Origin: CAVQFB01 sp963711675
GTDB lineage: Bacteria; Acidobacteriota; Terriglobia; Terriglobales; Acidobacteriaceae
Reading direction: 5' to 3'
NCBI GenBank assembly: GCA_963711675.1
Contig: CAVQFB010000018.1
Span: forward strand, 23,986-87,985
Length of the DNA: 64,000 bases
Shown here: positions 18,937 through 26,993 of the stretch, piece by piece
How positions within the stretch are numbered: the stretch's first letter is position 1
Layout: each line of letters opens with the position of its first letter
Position numbers and translations under genes: made by a program
Notes under the pieces: generated by a model
Seen by the model: the letters and a program-made list of their open reading frames with translations, nothing else
Database searches by the model: none
Told to the model about the DNA's origin: nothing

Positions 18937-19569
18937 CTAGCGCGGCTGGAGCCGCTTTTCCAGCAGCCCAAACCCGAAATCGGCCAGAATTGCCAGTAGA
19001 GCCGCGGGAACCGCGCCGGCCAGAATGACCTGATTGTTCACCATCGCCAATCCGCGAAAGATGAATTCACCAAGCCCACCGGCGCCGATAGCGGCGGCGA
19101 TGGTGGCGAGGCCGACGGAGATGACCGTGGCCACGCGAATGCCCGCGATGATGACGCTCAGAGCCAGCGGGAGTTCCACCTGAAACAAAAGTTGGCGATC
19201 CGTCATGCCCATGCCGCGGCCCGCTTCGACGACGGCGTGATCGACGCCCGTGATTCCCGCGTAGGTATTACGGATCATCGGCAAGAGAGCGTACAAAGTG
19301 AGCGCGAGAATCGCCAGACGGTCGGCACGCTCTCCGATCCAAGGTGCAGGCAGAAGGAAACCGAACAGAGCGAGGCTGGGAATAGTTTGAATGATGTTCG
19401 CACTGCCAAGCACGGGCTTGTTCAGCCGGGGATAGCGCGTGATCAGAATGCCGAGCGGAACGCCGATCAAGACTGCGAGAACGGTGGAAACTCCGACCAG
19501 CCACAGGTGTTCCGCGGTGAGTTCAACCACCTGTGAGCGGTTCTGAACCATGAAGTGCCAGAAGTTCAC
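18937..19569 (-). CDS. Glycine betaine/choline-type ABC transporter permease
   Basis: A 210-residue OpuCB/ProW-like permease with about five to six membrane segments. EHLWLVGVSTVLAVLIGVPLG is near the start, and the EAA-like cytoplasmic loop VEAGRGMGMTDRQLLFQVELP at about 120-140 docks to the ATPase. AAAIGAGGLGEFIFRG follows. The family is short-form and works as a homodimer. The ATG overlaps the ATPase stop by four bases, placing it second in the ATPase-permease-binding protein-SagB unit. Confidence 0.9.
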   Translation of the reverse strand: MNFWHFMVQNRSQVVELTAEHLWLVGVSTVLAVLIGVPLGILITRYPRLNKPVLGSANIIQTIPSLALFGFLLPAPWIGERADRLAILALTLYALLPMIRNTYAGITGVDHAVVEAGRGMGMTDRQLLFQVELPLALSVIIAGIRVATVISVGLATIAAAIGAGGLGEFIFRGLAMVNNQVILAGAVPAALLAILADFGFGLLEKRLQPR

Positions 19570-20348
19570 ACCACCTCCCGCCGCCTGAAGAGTTGCAAGT
19601 CGGTCTGAAACGCCTCCATATAAGCCTGAACGAGCGGCTCCTTCGATTGCACGAATTCCTCCGGCGTGTGCACCGCGACGAGAGAGCCTGCTTCTAGCAA
19701 AGCGATCCGCGACCCTAACAGCAACGCTTCGCGCATGTCATGGGTGACGAAGACGACAGTTTTGTGAAGACGTTCCTGCAGCGACGCAAATTCGCGCTGC
19801 AGTTCGGCGCGAGTGATAGGGTCGAGTGCACCGAAAGGTTCGTCCATCAGGAGAATCGGGGGATCGGCGGCCAATGCTCGCGCAACGCCCACGCGCTGCC
19901 GCTGGCCTCCGGAGAGTTCCCTGGGATAGCGCGATGCAATTTGCGAGTCGAGACCCATCAACTGCAGAAGTTCGTCGACACGCTTTTTTGTGCGCTCGGC
20001 GGGCCAGCTTTCGATTCTCGGAACCAGCGCGATGTTGCGCTCCACGGTGAAATGAGGGAATAGGCCGACATCCTGAATGACGTAGCCAATCATGCGCCGC
20101 AAGCGAATCACATCCCAGGTGGTGGTTGGACGGCCGTCCACGCGAACTTCGCCGTCGCTCGGCTGAAGAAGGGAATTGATGAGTTTCAGAGTTGTGGTTT
20201 TGCCGGAACCACTGCGTCCCAGCAGCACGAGCGTCTCACCGCGCTCGACCTGAAGGTTTAACTCACGCAGGAGCTCATGGGTGCCGTTGATGCGAAAGCT
20301 GACTTGCCGGAAGTCGATGGCGGCGCCGTTGGCGGGGGCAGAAGGCAT
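19566..20348 (-). CDS. Glycine betaine/choline-type ABC transporter ATPase
   Basis: A 260-residue ATPase of the OpuCA/ProV type without the C-terminal CBS pair that many family members have. Walker A is LLGRSGSGKTTTLKL (about 41-55), the signature LSGGQRQRVGVARAL, Walker B ILLMDEPFGALDP and the switch His in VFVTHDMREALL. Lacking CBS domains, ionic-strength gating is not expected from this subunit. It starts the transporter unit, 138 bases downstream (in operon direction) of the fno gene end. Confidence 0.9.
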   Translation of the reverse strand: MPSAPANGAAIDFRQVSFRINGTHELLRELNLQVERGETLVLLGRSGSGKTTTLKLINSLLQPSDGEVRVDGRPTTTWDVIRLRRMIGYVIQDVGLFPHFTVERNIALVPRIESWPAERTKKRVDELLQLMGLDSQIASRYPRELSGGQRQRVGVARALAADPPILLMDEPFGALDPITRAELQREFASLQERLHKTVVFVTHDMREALLLGSRIALLEAGSLVAVHTPEEFVQSKEPLVQAYMEAFQTDLQLFRRREVV

Positions 20349-20486
20349 AACAAGTAATTTCTAATTCAATTTGGATCGGCGAGCGAGGCCCGAGATGCCA
20401 AAACTTTTTGGCGCGATGAGCCTGGAAATTCTGACCGCTGACTGACAATGACTGATCCGATTATCTCAATTTCCGCGCGAATTTCG

Positions 20487-21173
20487 CTATGAACGGTAAG
20501 AAATGTCGGGCAGTCCGGTGATGCGAATGCCGGAGTGGCCTTTGTGGCGGATATTGAGCGCGATCAGCAACGCGGTGACCTGCTCCACGATGCGCGCATT
20601 CTCCAGCTTGCCGCCGTCGATGGCGCGTACTCCGGGAATTTTGACAGCCAAATCGGAAGCGACTTGGGTTGCGTTGGGATCGTCGCTGCAGATGATGACA
20701 TCGCATTCCACGGGGGAGTTGGCGTTGGTGAGATCGGCGGAAATATTGTGAAACGCAGCCACTACCGTGACACCCTTGGGGACCAGTTCGGCTGTCTGTT
20801 GCGCGGCCGAGCCTTGCCAGACGCCAAGAGTGCGCGTTGCGCGCCCGCCCACGCCGCTCGCCAGCGGGACCGTGGCATCGATCAGAATACTGCCGGGACG
20901 AATGGCGGGCTTGAGTTGCTTCAACAGTGCCGCCTGGCCTTCGAAGGGAACGGTCAACACGAGGAGGTCGGTGGCGGCGCATGCTGCGGAATTTTCCGCG
21001 CCGGTGACCTGAGCGTTAGGGCCGACCTGCTCCTTGATTTTAGCGGCAGCAGCTTGGGCACGAGTTGCATCCCGCGATCCGATGATTACGGTTTCCCCGG
21101 CCCGCGCCCAGCGCAAAGCCAAACCCATCCCTGCCGGACCGGTGCCGCCCAGGACCGCGATCGGCTTGCTCAT
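20487..21173 (-). CDS. npdG: NADPH:F420 oxidoreductase (Fno/NpdG)
   Basis: A 228-residue reductase that transfers hydride between NADPH and coenzyme F420. The N-terminal Rossmann motif is AVLGGTGPAGMGLALRWA, and VIIGSRDATRAQAAAAKI supplies the NADP 2'-phosphate contacts (Ser-Arg). LVLTVPFEGQAALL and VVAAFHNISADL match the Fno family, as does the C-terminal LIALNIRHKGHSGIRITGL. It is the last gene of the F420 operon, overlapping cofH by four bases, which is strong context for F420 rather than another cofactor. Confidence 0.92.
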   Translation of the reverse strand: MSKPIAVLGGTGPAGMGLALRWARAGETVIIGSRDATRAQAAAAKIKEQVGPNAQVTGAENSAACAATDLLVLTVPFEGQAALLKQLKPAIRPGSILIDATVPLASGVGGRATRTLGVWQGSAAQQTAELVPKGVTVVAAFHNISADLTNANSPVECDVIICSDDPNATQVASDLAVKIPGVRAIDGGKLENARIVEQVTALLIALNIRHKGHSGIRITGLPDISYRS

Positions 21174-22402
21174 GCGAACTCCGGCTCGAGGCTGTGCTCG
21201 CTGGTGAATTCCTCAGTTGCCAGCTTGATCGTCATACGGGTGTAGGTAGTGTTTCGCTCCGCCGGAATGCGGCCAATCTCGAGAATCAAATTCTGGAATT
21301 CTTCCGGGCTGGTGTACTGACCCGCCGTCGCGCCAGCTTCGCGAGAAATATTCTCTTCCATCAGGGTGCCGCCGTAGTCGTTTGCGCCTGCATGCAGGCA
21401 CAGCTGAGAGAGATTGCGATTCAGCTTCACCCAGGAGACTTGAATATTGTTGATGGATCCCGCCAGCATGACGCGGGCGAGGGCGTGGATCTTGAGGTGT
21501 TCTGCAAGCGTCGGGCCCGGACGCGACAGTCCCTGCTGGAAAAGCAGAGTATTCTGGTGCACAAATCCCAGGGGAACAAATTCGGTGAAGCCGCCGGTCT
21601 CGTTCTGAATTTCACGGAAAAGAAGCAGCTGGTTGACCCAGTGCGCTGGAGTTTCGGAGTGACCGTACATGAGCGTGGACGTGGTGCGAATTCCGCAGCG
21701 GTGCGCGGTGCAGATGATCTCCTTCCACTGCGCAGTCGAGAGCTTGTTGCGCGAGAGAACAAATCGCACCTCATCATCGAGGATCTCAGCTGCGGTGCCA
21801 GGTAAGGTGTCGAGACCGTTGTCGCGCAACATCGACAAGTAGTCAGCGAGCGCCATGCCGGTGAGCTCGATGCCGTAGAGAATTTCCATGGGCGAGAAAG
21901 CGTGGATGTGTATGCCCGGCGTGGCATTCTTCACAGCGCGAAGGATGTCACGATAATAAAAAGGAGGGAGACCATGGGGCAGACCACCCTGGATGCAAAC
22001 TTCAGTGGCGCCGAGTTCCCAGGCCTCGGTCGCCTTGCGGGCCACATCCTGAAGAGTCAGGAAGTACGAGTCGGATTCCCGCGGGCCCCGGCTGAAGGCG
22101 CAGAACTTGCATCCCACGAAACAAACATTCGTAAAGTTGATATTACGATTGACGACGTACGTGACCAGATTGCCCGCGAGTTCACGACGGAGATCATCGG
22201 CGGCGACCAGCAACCCGAGCAGGTCATCGCCCTCCGAGTTCGCGAGCATGAGGCATTCTTCGCGGGAGAGAATGCTGCCATCCTGACGGTCGAGAACTTT
22301 TTCAAGCGCAGCGCGGGCCGCCGAGGTCATCCGCGGCACAATCTGGCTCCAGTCAAGGGCTGGGAAGTTTTCCAATTCGGCAGTTGGCAAAGTTCGGAGC
22401 AC
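21170..22402 (-). CDS. cofH: FO synthase subunit 2 (radical SAM CofH)
   Basis: A 410-residue radical SAM protein. The cluster triad is C94-x3-C98-x2-C101 (NVCFVGCKFCAF), followed by the CofH-type ATEVCIQGGLPHGLPPFYYRD and the C-terminal GANDYGGTLMEENISR. With CofG it makes 7,8-didemethyl-8-hydroxy-5-deazariboflavin (FO) from tyrosine and 5-amino-6-ribitylaminouracil. Here CofG and CofH are separate proteins, as in archaea and cyanobacteria, rather than fused as actinobacterial FbiC. Menaquinone-type MqnC/MqnE relatives share the fold, but the neighbours make CofH the safe call. Confidence 0.93.
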   Translation of the reverse strand: MLRTLPTAELENFPALDWSQIVPRMTSAARAALEKVLDRQDGSILSREECLMLANSEGDDLLGLLVAADDLRRELAGNLVTYVVNRNINFTNVCFVGCKFCAFSRGPRESDSYFLTLQDVARKATEAWELGATEVCIQGGLPHGLPPFYYRDILRAVKNATPGIHIHAFSPMEILYGIELTGMALADYLSMLRDNGLDTLPGTAAEILDDEVRFVLSRNKLSTAQWKEIICTAHRCGIRTTSTLMYGHSETPAHWVNQLLLFREIQNETGGFTEFVPLGFVHQNTLLFQQGLSRPGPTLAEHLKIHALARVMLAGSINNIQVSWVKLNRNLSQLCLHAGANDYGGTLMEENISREAGATAGQYTSPEEFQNLILEIGRIPAERNTTYTRMTIKLATEEFTSEHSLEPEFA

Positions 22403-22412
22403 GACATCCTCC

Positions 22413-23177
22413 CTAACGGAACAGATCGTTGGCTGCAGGACGGATTAAATCACGAGCGCGCCCCTTAGCGGGTTGGTAAGGAAAACCGCGAACGATGCAC
22501 GCGGGCGTGCGAGACAGCTTGCCGCAGAGCAGGCCTGCCGCGCAAGCCAATTCATCAGCAACGGCATCCAGACTGACGCGCAGATCGTAGCCGTGCGGAT
22601 CGCGGCGTCCACGATAATCGCGCAATGCGTTCATTCCAGCCACGCCGATGGCAGCCTCGGTCAATCCTTCGCGCCAGGGACGCCCAAAGCTGTCACTGAT
22701 GATGACGGGGATGGAGAGCTTCAGAATATTTCTGAGCTGGCGGTGAAGCTGGGCGGCGGATTTGTCCGCGTCTTTGGGCAAGAGCAGCGCATGGCAGCCG
22801 CCATCGACGTTGGAAACATCGACGCCGCTGTTGGCGCAGACCAGACCATGCGACGTTTCCGTGATGAGCACGCCATTCTTGCGGCGCACAATGCGCTTGC
22901 TTTCTTTCAAGGCAAGCTCGGTGACACGCGCGTCGACATGAAAGCGGCGTCCCCAGTTCCTCGAACTTGCCGATGGCTTGATGCGGTCTAACCTGACCAG
23001 CCGTCCCTCGGCCTTGGACACGACTTTGTGCTTCACTACCAGGATGTCACCCGACTTCAGCGTGACTTTTTGATGTCGCAGGGCCTCGAGCAGTTTCTTT
23101 GCCAGCGAATCTCCGGGCTTAATCTCGTCGGCTACGGGAACAGGAATGACCCGTAGCTCCTGGGGACGCTTATTCAT
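22413..23177 (-). CDS. cofE: F420-0:gamma-glutamyl ligase (CofE)
   Basis: A 254-residue single-domain ligase that adds glutamate(s) to F420-0 using GTP. The start is the ATG of MNKRPQELRVIPVP, eight bases inside cofC; the open frame upstream is a shadow of cofC. CofE features include GDILVVKHKVVSKAEGRLV, the metal-binding region ITETSHGLVCANSGVDVSN, and IISDSFGRPWREGLTEAAIG. It lacks the nitroreductase-like C-terminal half of mycobacterial FbiB, so polyglutamylation or dehydro-F420-0 reduction needs another enzyme or is absent. Confidence 0.92.
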   Translation of the reverse strand: MNKRPQELRVIPVPVADEIKPGDSLAKKLLEALRHQKVTLKSGDILVVKHKVVSKAEGRLVRLDRIKPSASSRNWGRRFHVDARVTELALKESKRIVRRKNGVLITETSHGLVCANSGVDVSNVDGGCHALLLPKDADKSAAQLHRQLRNILKLSIPVIISDSFGRPWREGLTEAAIGVAGMNALRDYRGRRDPHGYDLRVSLDAVADELACAAGLLCGKLSRTPACIVRGFPYQPAKGRARDLIRPAANDLFR

Positions 23178-23820
23178 TGGCGGCCAGCGGGCGATCGGTG
23201 AGATTCCAGTGGCGTATGAGGTGCTGGGCACGGGTTTCGCCGGGAGCGTCAGCCAGGGGTTGCAGGTCAAATGGATTATCGACGTCCATCGCGATGCCCG
23301 GCAGAGACAATGTAACGCATGGCTTGCCCGAAGCATGCGCAGATGCCAGGTGTGGCTTGAAACTGTCATTGCCGAAGCGCAGCGGAAAAAGATTGGCCGG
23401 ACGACGGAACGCGGCATTCGTACCACGACCATCGCCAGCGGGTACGAGCACAGAGCCTTCGGGCGGGGCCGATTGAAGAATGGCCTCCAGTTCCCAGGCT
23501 TGAATCAGAGGAATATCGGCTGGTATGACCAGCGTGCTGTCATCGTCGCGCTGCCGGCAAATTTCAGTGGCCATTGCGATGGCATCGGTCTCGCTGATGT
23601 TGGCGTCAGGAATGATGTGGAAGCCGAACTTGCGGGCCAGCTCCATGGCAAAGGGGTCGGTTGTAACAATGCCAACTTCCGGGCGGTTTTGCCACAGTCC
23701 CAGGGCCTCAAGTACGTCTTCGGCCATGGCGTTGGCAAGCTCGAAGCGTGCGGTACTGCCAAGCACGGGTGAGAGGCGCTGCTTGGCGTTCCTCAGATTT
23801 TTGATCGGGACCAGAATCAT
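23170..23820 (-). CDS. cofC: 2-phospho-L-lactate/PEP guanylyltransferase (CofC/FbiD)
   Basis: A 216-residue nucleotidyltransferase that couples GTP to 2-phospholactate or phosphoenolpyruvate to feed CofD. The family start MILVPIKNLRNAKQRLSPVL is intact, followed by VGIVTTDPFAMELARKFGF, STLVIPADIPLIQAWELE, and PAGDGRGTNAAFRRPANLF. Bacterial homologues often use PEP rather than phospholactate; the sequence alone does not tell me which. It overlaps cofD by four bases and cofE by eight. Confidence 0.92.
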   Translation of the reverse strand: MILVPIKNLRNAKQRLSPVLGSTARFELANAMAEDVLEALGLWQNRPEVGIVTTDPFAMELARKFGFHIIPDANISETDAIAMATEICRQRDDDSTLVIPADIPLIQAWELEAILQSAPPEGSVLVPAGDGRGTNAAFRRPANLFPLRFGNDSFKPHLASAHASGKPCVTLSLPGIAMDVDNPFDLQPLADAPGETRAQHLIRHWNLTDRPLAANE

Positions 23821-24776
23821 GGCTGGTCCGCGGCGCCACGCGCAACATCGGCTCCCGAAGCGAGTGAAACTGCGGCTCGGGCCAGTGCGATCCTGTCTTC
23901 GGGCGTGCGCATGATGGTGTTGGTGCAGTGGACCTGAAATCCGTTGCTCCGCAACATTTCTGCGGCGGCGGAGTCGCGAACGTCGGCGATCAGGAGATCG
24001 AGGAAGTCATGGTAGGCCTCGGCCACCCCCGCGATCGAAACTGGCAGACCCTGCGCAGACATCAAGTTGCCCGCAGGTCCTGCTACGGCTGCGTTGCCCA
24101 CAATCGGGCTGATGGCGATGACCTTTGCCTTGGTCTCGACCAGTGCCTTGTGAATACCGGGGACGGCGAGGATGGGACCAATACTCGTGATCGGGTTGCT
24201 CGGCGCAAACAAGACAGCATCGGCGGAGCGAATCGATTCGAGAACGCCGGGAGCAGGTTGAGCCTCCGCCGCGCCCGCAAAGCGCACGGACTCGACCGGA
24301 TCCTGGTACCAGCGCTGGACAAAATATTCTTCAAAGCTAAGCTCACCGATCGGCGTGAGCACGCGAGTTTCAACCGGCGAATCGCACATAGGGAGAATGC
24401 GGGCTTTCACGCCCAGGTTCTGGGCGATCTCCGCCGTCACCTGCGAAAGCGTTTTGCCTTCCCCCATCAACTTCGTGCGCAAAAGATGCTGGGCCAGATC
24501 ACGGTCGCCTACCTGAAACCAGATCGGCTGGCCCAGGTGCCCCATGGATTGCTGGCAGAAAAACGTGTCGCCCTTCACGCCCCAACCGCGCTCGCTGCTG
24601 AGTATGCCGGCGAGAACGTAAGTGATCGAGTCAAGGTCAGGGGAGACATAGAGCCCCCACCATTTGAGGTCGTCTCCTGTGTTGACAATGATAGTAAGTT
24701 CTTCGGGCGGCACCACCTGGCGCAGGCCGTCGACAAATTTTGCACCGCCGGTACCACCAGTGAGCACAACAATCAT
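23817..24776 (-). CDS. cofD: 2-phospho-L-lactate transferase (CofD/FbiA)
   Basis: A 319-residue transferase that joins FO to the phospholactyl (or enolpyruvyl) group to make F420-0 (or its dehydro form). Diagnostic parts are VVLTGGTGGAKFVDGLRQV at the N-terminus, VNTGDDLKWWGLYVSPDLD and LFAPSNPITSIGPILAVPG. The full family length is present. Its ATG overlaps the cofG stop by four bases. Confidence 0.94.
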   Translation of the reverse strand: MIVVLTGGTGGAKFVDGLRQVVPPEELTIIVNTGDDLKWWGLYVSPDLDSITYVLAGILSSERGWGVKGDTFFCQQSMGHLGQPIWFQVGDRDLAQHLLRTKLMGEGKTLSQVTAEIAQNLGVKARILPMCDSPVETRVLTPIGELSFEEYFVQRWYQDPVESVRFAGAAEAQPAPGVLESIRSADAVLFAPSNPITSIGPILAVPGIHKALVETKAKVIAISPIVGNAAVAGPAGNLMSAQGLPVSIAGVAEAYHDFLDLLIADVRDSAAAEMLRSNGFQVHCTNTIMRTPEDRIALARAAVSLASGADVARGAADQP

Positions 24777-25975
24777 GCAGCCCTCCGGGCGTAACCATCC
24801 TCCGCTGCGGCGGCGGTCACTCGACGGGCGAGCAGGCCGCCACGAGCGATGCCTGCCGGCAGGAACTCGGGATAAACCGGCAGTCGCTGACGAAGCTGAA
24901 AACCTTTTGCCTGGGTACGCAGTTCAAGTTGCTCGAGATGAGGCCAGGGCCGTTCGGGATTAATAAAGTCAGGCGTCAGGGGCGATACTCCGCCCCAGTC
25001 GTTGATACCGGCGTCGAGCAGATCATCATAATACGGCGCAGAAAGGTTAGGCGGCGCCTGTATGTTGACGTTGGGCATCAAGAGCCGAGCCACGGCGACG
25101 GTGCGCAACATCTCACCTCGACTGGGCTCCGGTGAATTGTGCATGGGAATATCCGGCTTGACCCTGAAATTTTGCACGATCACTTCCTGAATGTGGCCAT
25201 AGCGCTCATGCAGTTCGCGAATGGCGAGCAGGGTCTCGACCCGATCCTCGATAGTCTCGCCGATCCCGATGAGCAAGCCGGTTGTGAATGGAATGCCTTG
25301 CTTGCCGGCTTCCTCGATGGTGCGAAGGCGCTTCGCGGGAAGCTTGTCAGGAGCATTGTCGTGGGCGGCGCCGGGTTGGAGCAATCGGTCGTTCGTACTC
25401 TCAAGCATCAGACCCATGCTGGGAGAGACTGCGGCGAGTCTACTAAGCCACTCGGCACTCATCAGGCCGGGATTGGGATGCGGCAGCAGGGTCGATTCGC
25501 GGAGGACGAGCTCGCACATCGCCTCGAGATACTGAAGGGTTGAGTTATAGCCCAGCCGCCGCAGGGTATCGCGCATCTCGGGAAAGGCGAGTTCAGGCTT
25601 ATCTCCGAGACTGAAGAGGGCCTCCGTGCACCCGAGCTTCTCGCCGGAGCGAACCACGGCCAGAACTTCCTCTGGCGTCATAGTATGCGCGCCGGGCTGG
25701 CCGGGATCGCGGCGAAACGTGCAGTAGCCACAATAGTCGCGGCAAAGGTTGGTCAGAGGGACGAAGACTTTGCGCGAGTAGGTGATCACTCCGGGCTTGA
25801 AGCGCTCTTTGAGGGCGCGAGCCGTGGCGAGAAGGTCGGGAAGATCCTCATCGCGGCACTCTAGCAGGCGACAAGCCGCGGCGCGGGAGACTTTCTGGCC
25901 GTGGCGCACGTCCATCAGCCAAGAATCCAAGGACTCTTTCCGGTGGAGCAACGAACGTGCAGAAGCGAAACCCAC
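24773..25975 (-). CDS. cofG: FO synthase subunit 1 (radical SAM CofG)
   Basis: A 400-residue radical SAM enzyme, partner of CofH. The cluster motif is C78-x3-C82-x2-C85 (NLCRDYCGYCTF). FKPGVITYSRKVFVPLTNL before it is CofG-specific, and later parts include IPFTTGLLIGIGET and the C-terminal GINDWGGVSPLTPDFINPE. The proposed GTG start gives a normal N-terminal helix domain. It is the first gene of the six-gene F420 operon, transcribed divergently from the GntR regulator with a 257-base shared control region. Confidence 0.93.
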   Translation of the reverse strand: MGFASARSLLHRKESLDSWLMDVRHGQKVSRAAACRLLECRDEDLPDLLATARALKERFKPGVITYSRKVFVPLTNLCRDYCGYCTFRRDPGQPGAHTMTPEEVLAVVRSGEKLGCTEALFSLGDKPELAFPEMRDTLRRLGYNSTLQYLEAMCELVLRESTLLPHPNPGLMSAEWLSRLAAVSPSMGLMLESTNDRLLQPGAAHDNAPDKLPAKRLRTIEEAGKQGIPFTTGLLIGIGETIEDRVETLLAIRELHERYGHIQEVIVQNFRVKPDIPMHNSPEPSRGEMLRTVAVARLLMPNVNIQAPPNLSAPYYDDLLDAGINDWGGVSPLTPDFINPERPWPHLEQLELRTQAKGFQLRQRLPVYPEFLPAGIARGGLLARRVTAAAAEDGYARRAA

Positions 25976-26106
25976 GATGGTGGCGGTTACGATCTCGAAT
26001 CAGGTGCGGATATCCCAGAAACGGAATGATACATGAGACCGCCAAGAAAGTTGCCGGCGCGGAGGGCGACAGAAGCCGATTCGTCCACCCGATTTGCGAC
26101 AGTTTT

Positions 26107-26194
26107 TTGAACAAATTCGGCTACGAAAAATCATAACTTCCCAACCATCGTAGTCGAGAATTGTTCAACACTTCAACACTTGACAAATTGAACA
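26107..26194. promoter_or_regulatory. Candidate operators between cofG and the GntR gene
   Basis: Three copies of a TTGAACA-type motif lie in the divergent region: TTGAACAAATT at 26107-26117, its near reverse complement AATTGTTCAA at 26159-26168, and AATTGAACA at 26186-26194. The last two make a TGTTCAA/TTGAACA inverted pair. A direct repeat of TTCAACAC (26164-26179) and a TTGACA -35-like hexamer (26180-26185) lie within it. FCD-type GntR proteins usually autoregulate from such sites; control of cofG by the same sites is an inference. Confidence 0.5.
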
Positions 26195-26232
26195 TTCCGG
26201 GGGAAGATGCCCACCCTTAGCGATCCGCCGTT

Positions 26233-26919
26233 ATGGAACGTTCGCCCATCCACCGGACCAGTGTCGCGGATCAGGTGGCGTCGATCCTGAGACAGAAGAT
26301 TCTGGATGGCGATCTGCGTCCGGGAATGCCGTTGCAAGAGGTGCCGCTGGCCAGTTCACTGGGTGTCTCGCGCAACACCATGCGGGAGGCAATGCGCATC
26401 CTGGCGATCGAAGGGCTGCTGAAGAAAAGCCCGCATCGCGGAGTGGCAGTGGCCCAGCTCTCGTTGAAGGATGTGCAGGAGATCTATCACGTCCGCCGGA
26501 TGCTGGAAATACCGTCGGTGCTGGCGGCAAAGAAAGACGAGCGCGGCATTCTCAACGAACTGCGTACGACGGTGGAACAGTACGAGCGGGCTGTGAGTGC
26601 AAAGGACTGGGTGAAGGCGGTGACCGTCGATCTGCACTTTCACAGCCTGCTTATTCGTTTTCAGCACAACCAGCGGCTGGAGTCGTTCTACCAGCAGGTG
26701 ATCGGGGAGTTGCGGATGGGCATGGTCCTGGTGGACCGTCGCCACGACGACCCGGGCGGGTTGATTCCCGCGCACCGCAAAATGTATCAGCTCCTGACGG
26801 CGGGAAAATTGAAAGCGTGCTCGGAGTTGCTGGCTCGGCACCTGGACGACTCGGAGGCCAGGCTGACGCGAGTTATGAACGGAAGGATGGCGAAGTCAGA
26901 TGCGAAACCGGCAACCTAA
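26233..26919 (+). CDS. GntR-family regulator, FCD subfamily
   Basis: A 228-residue transcription factor. The winged helix at about 8-75 has SVADQVASILRQKILDGDLRPGMPL, LASSLGVSRNTMREAMRIL and the wing KKSPHRGVAVAQL. The FCD effector domain at about 80-215 carries candidate metal-binding residues in VDLHFHSLLIRF, PAHRKMYQLL and LARHLDDSEARL. FCD regulators respond to carboxylated metabolites and commonly repress a neighbouring catabolic operon. It heads the long plus-strand cluster and faces the F420 operon. Confidence 0.9.
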   Translation: MERSPIHRTSVADQVASILRQKILDGDLRPGMPLQEVPLASSLGVSRNTMREAMRILAIEGLLKKSPHRGVAVAQLSLKDVQEIYHVRRMLEIPSVLAAKKDERGILNELRTTVEQYERAVSAKDWVKAVTVDLHFHSLLIRFQHNQRLESFYQQVIGELRMGMVLVDRRHDDPGGLIPAHRKMYQLLTAGKLKACSELLARHLDDSEARLTRVMNGRMAKSDAKPAT

Positions 26920-26993
26920 GCCGGATTGAGCCGGATTCATAAGTGATTGTGACGGATGAGAAGGTGGCTATTTTCGGGGATTGGGAGGGGCAA

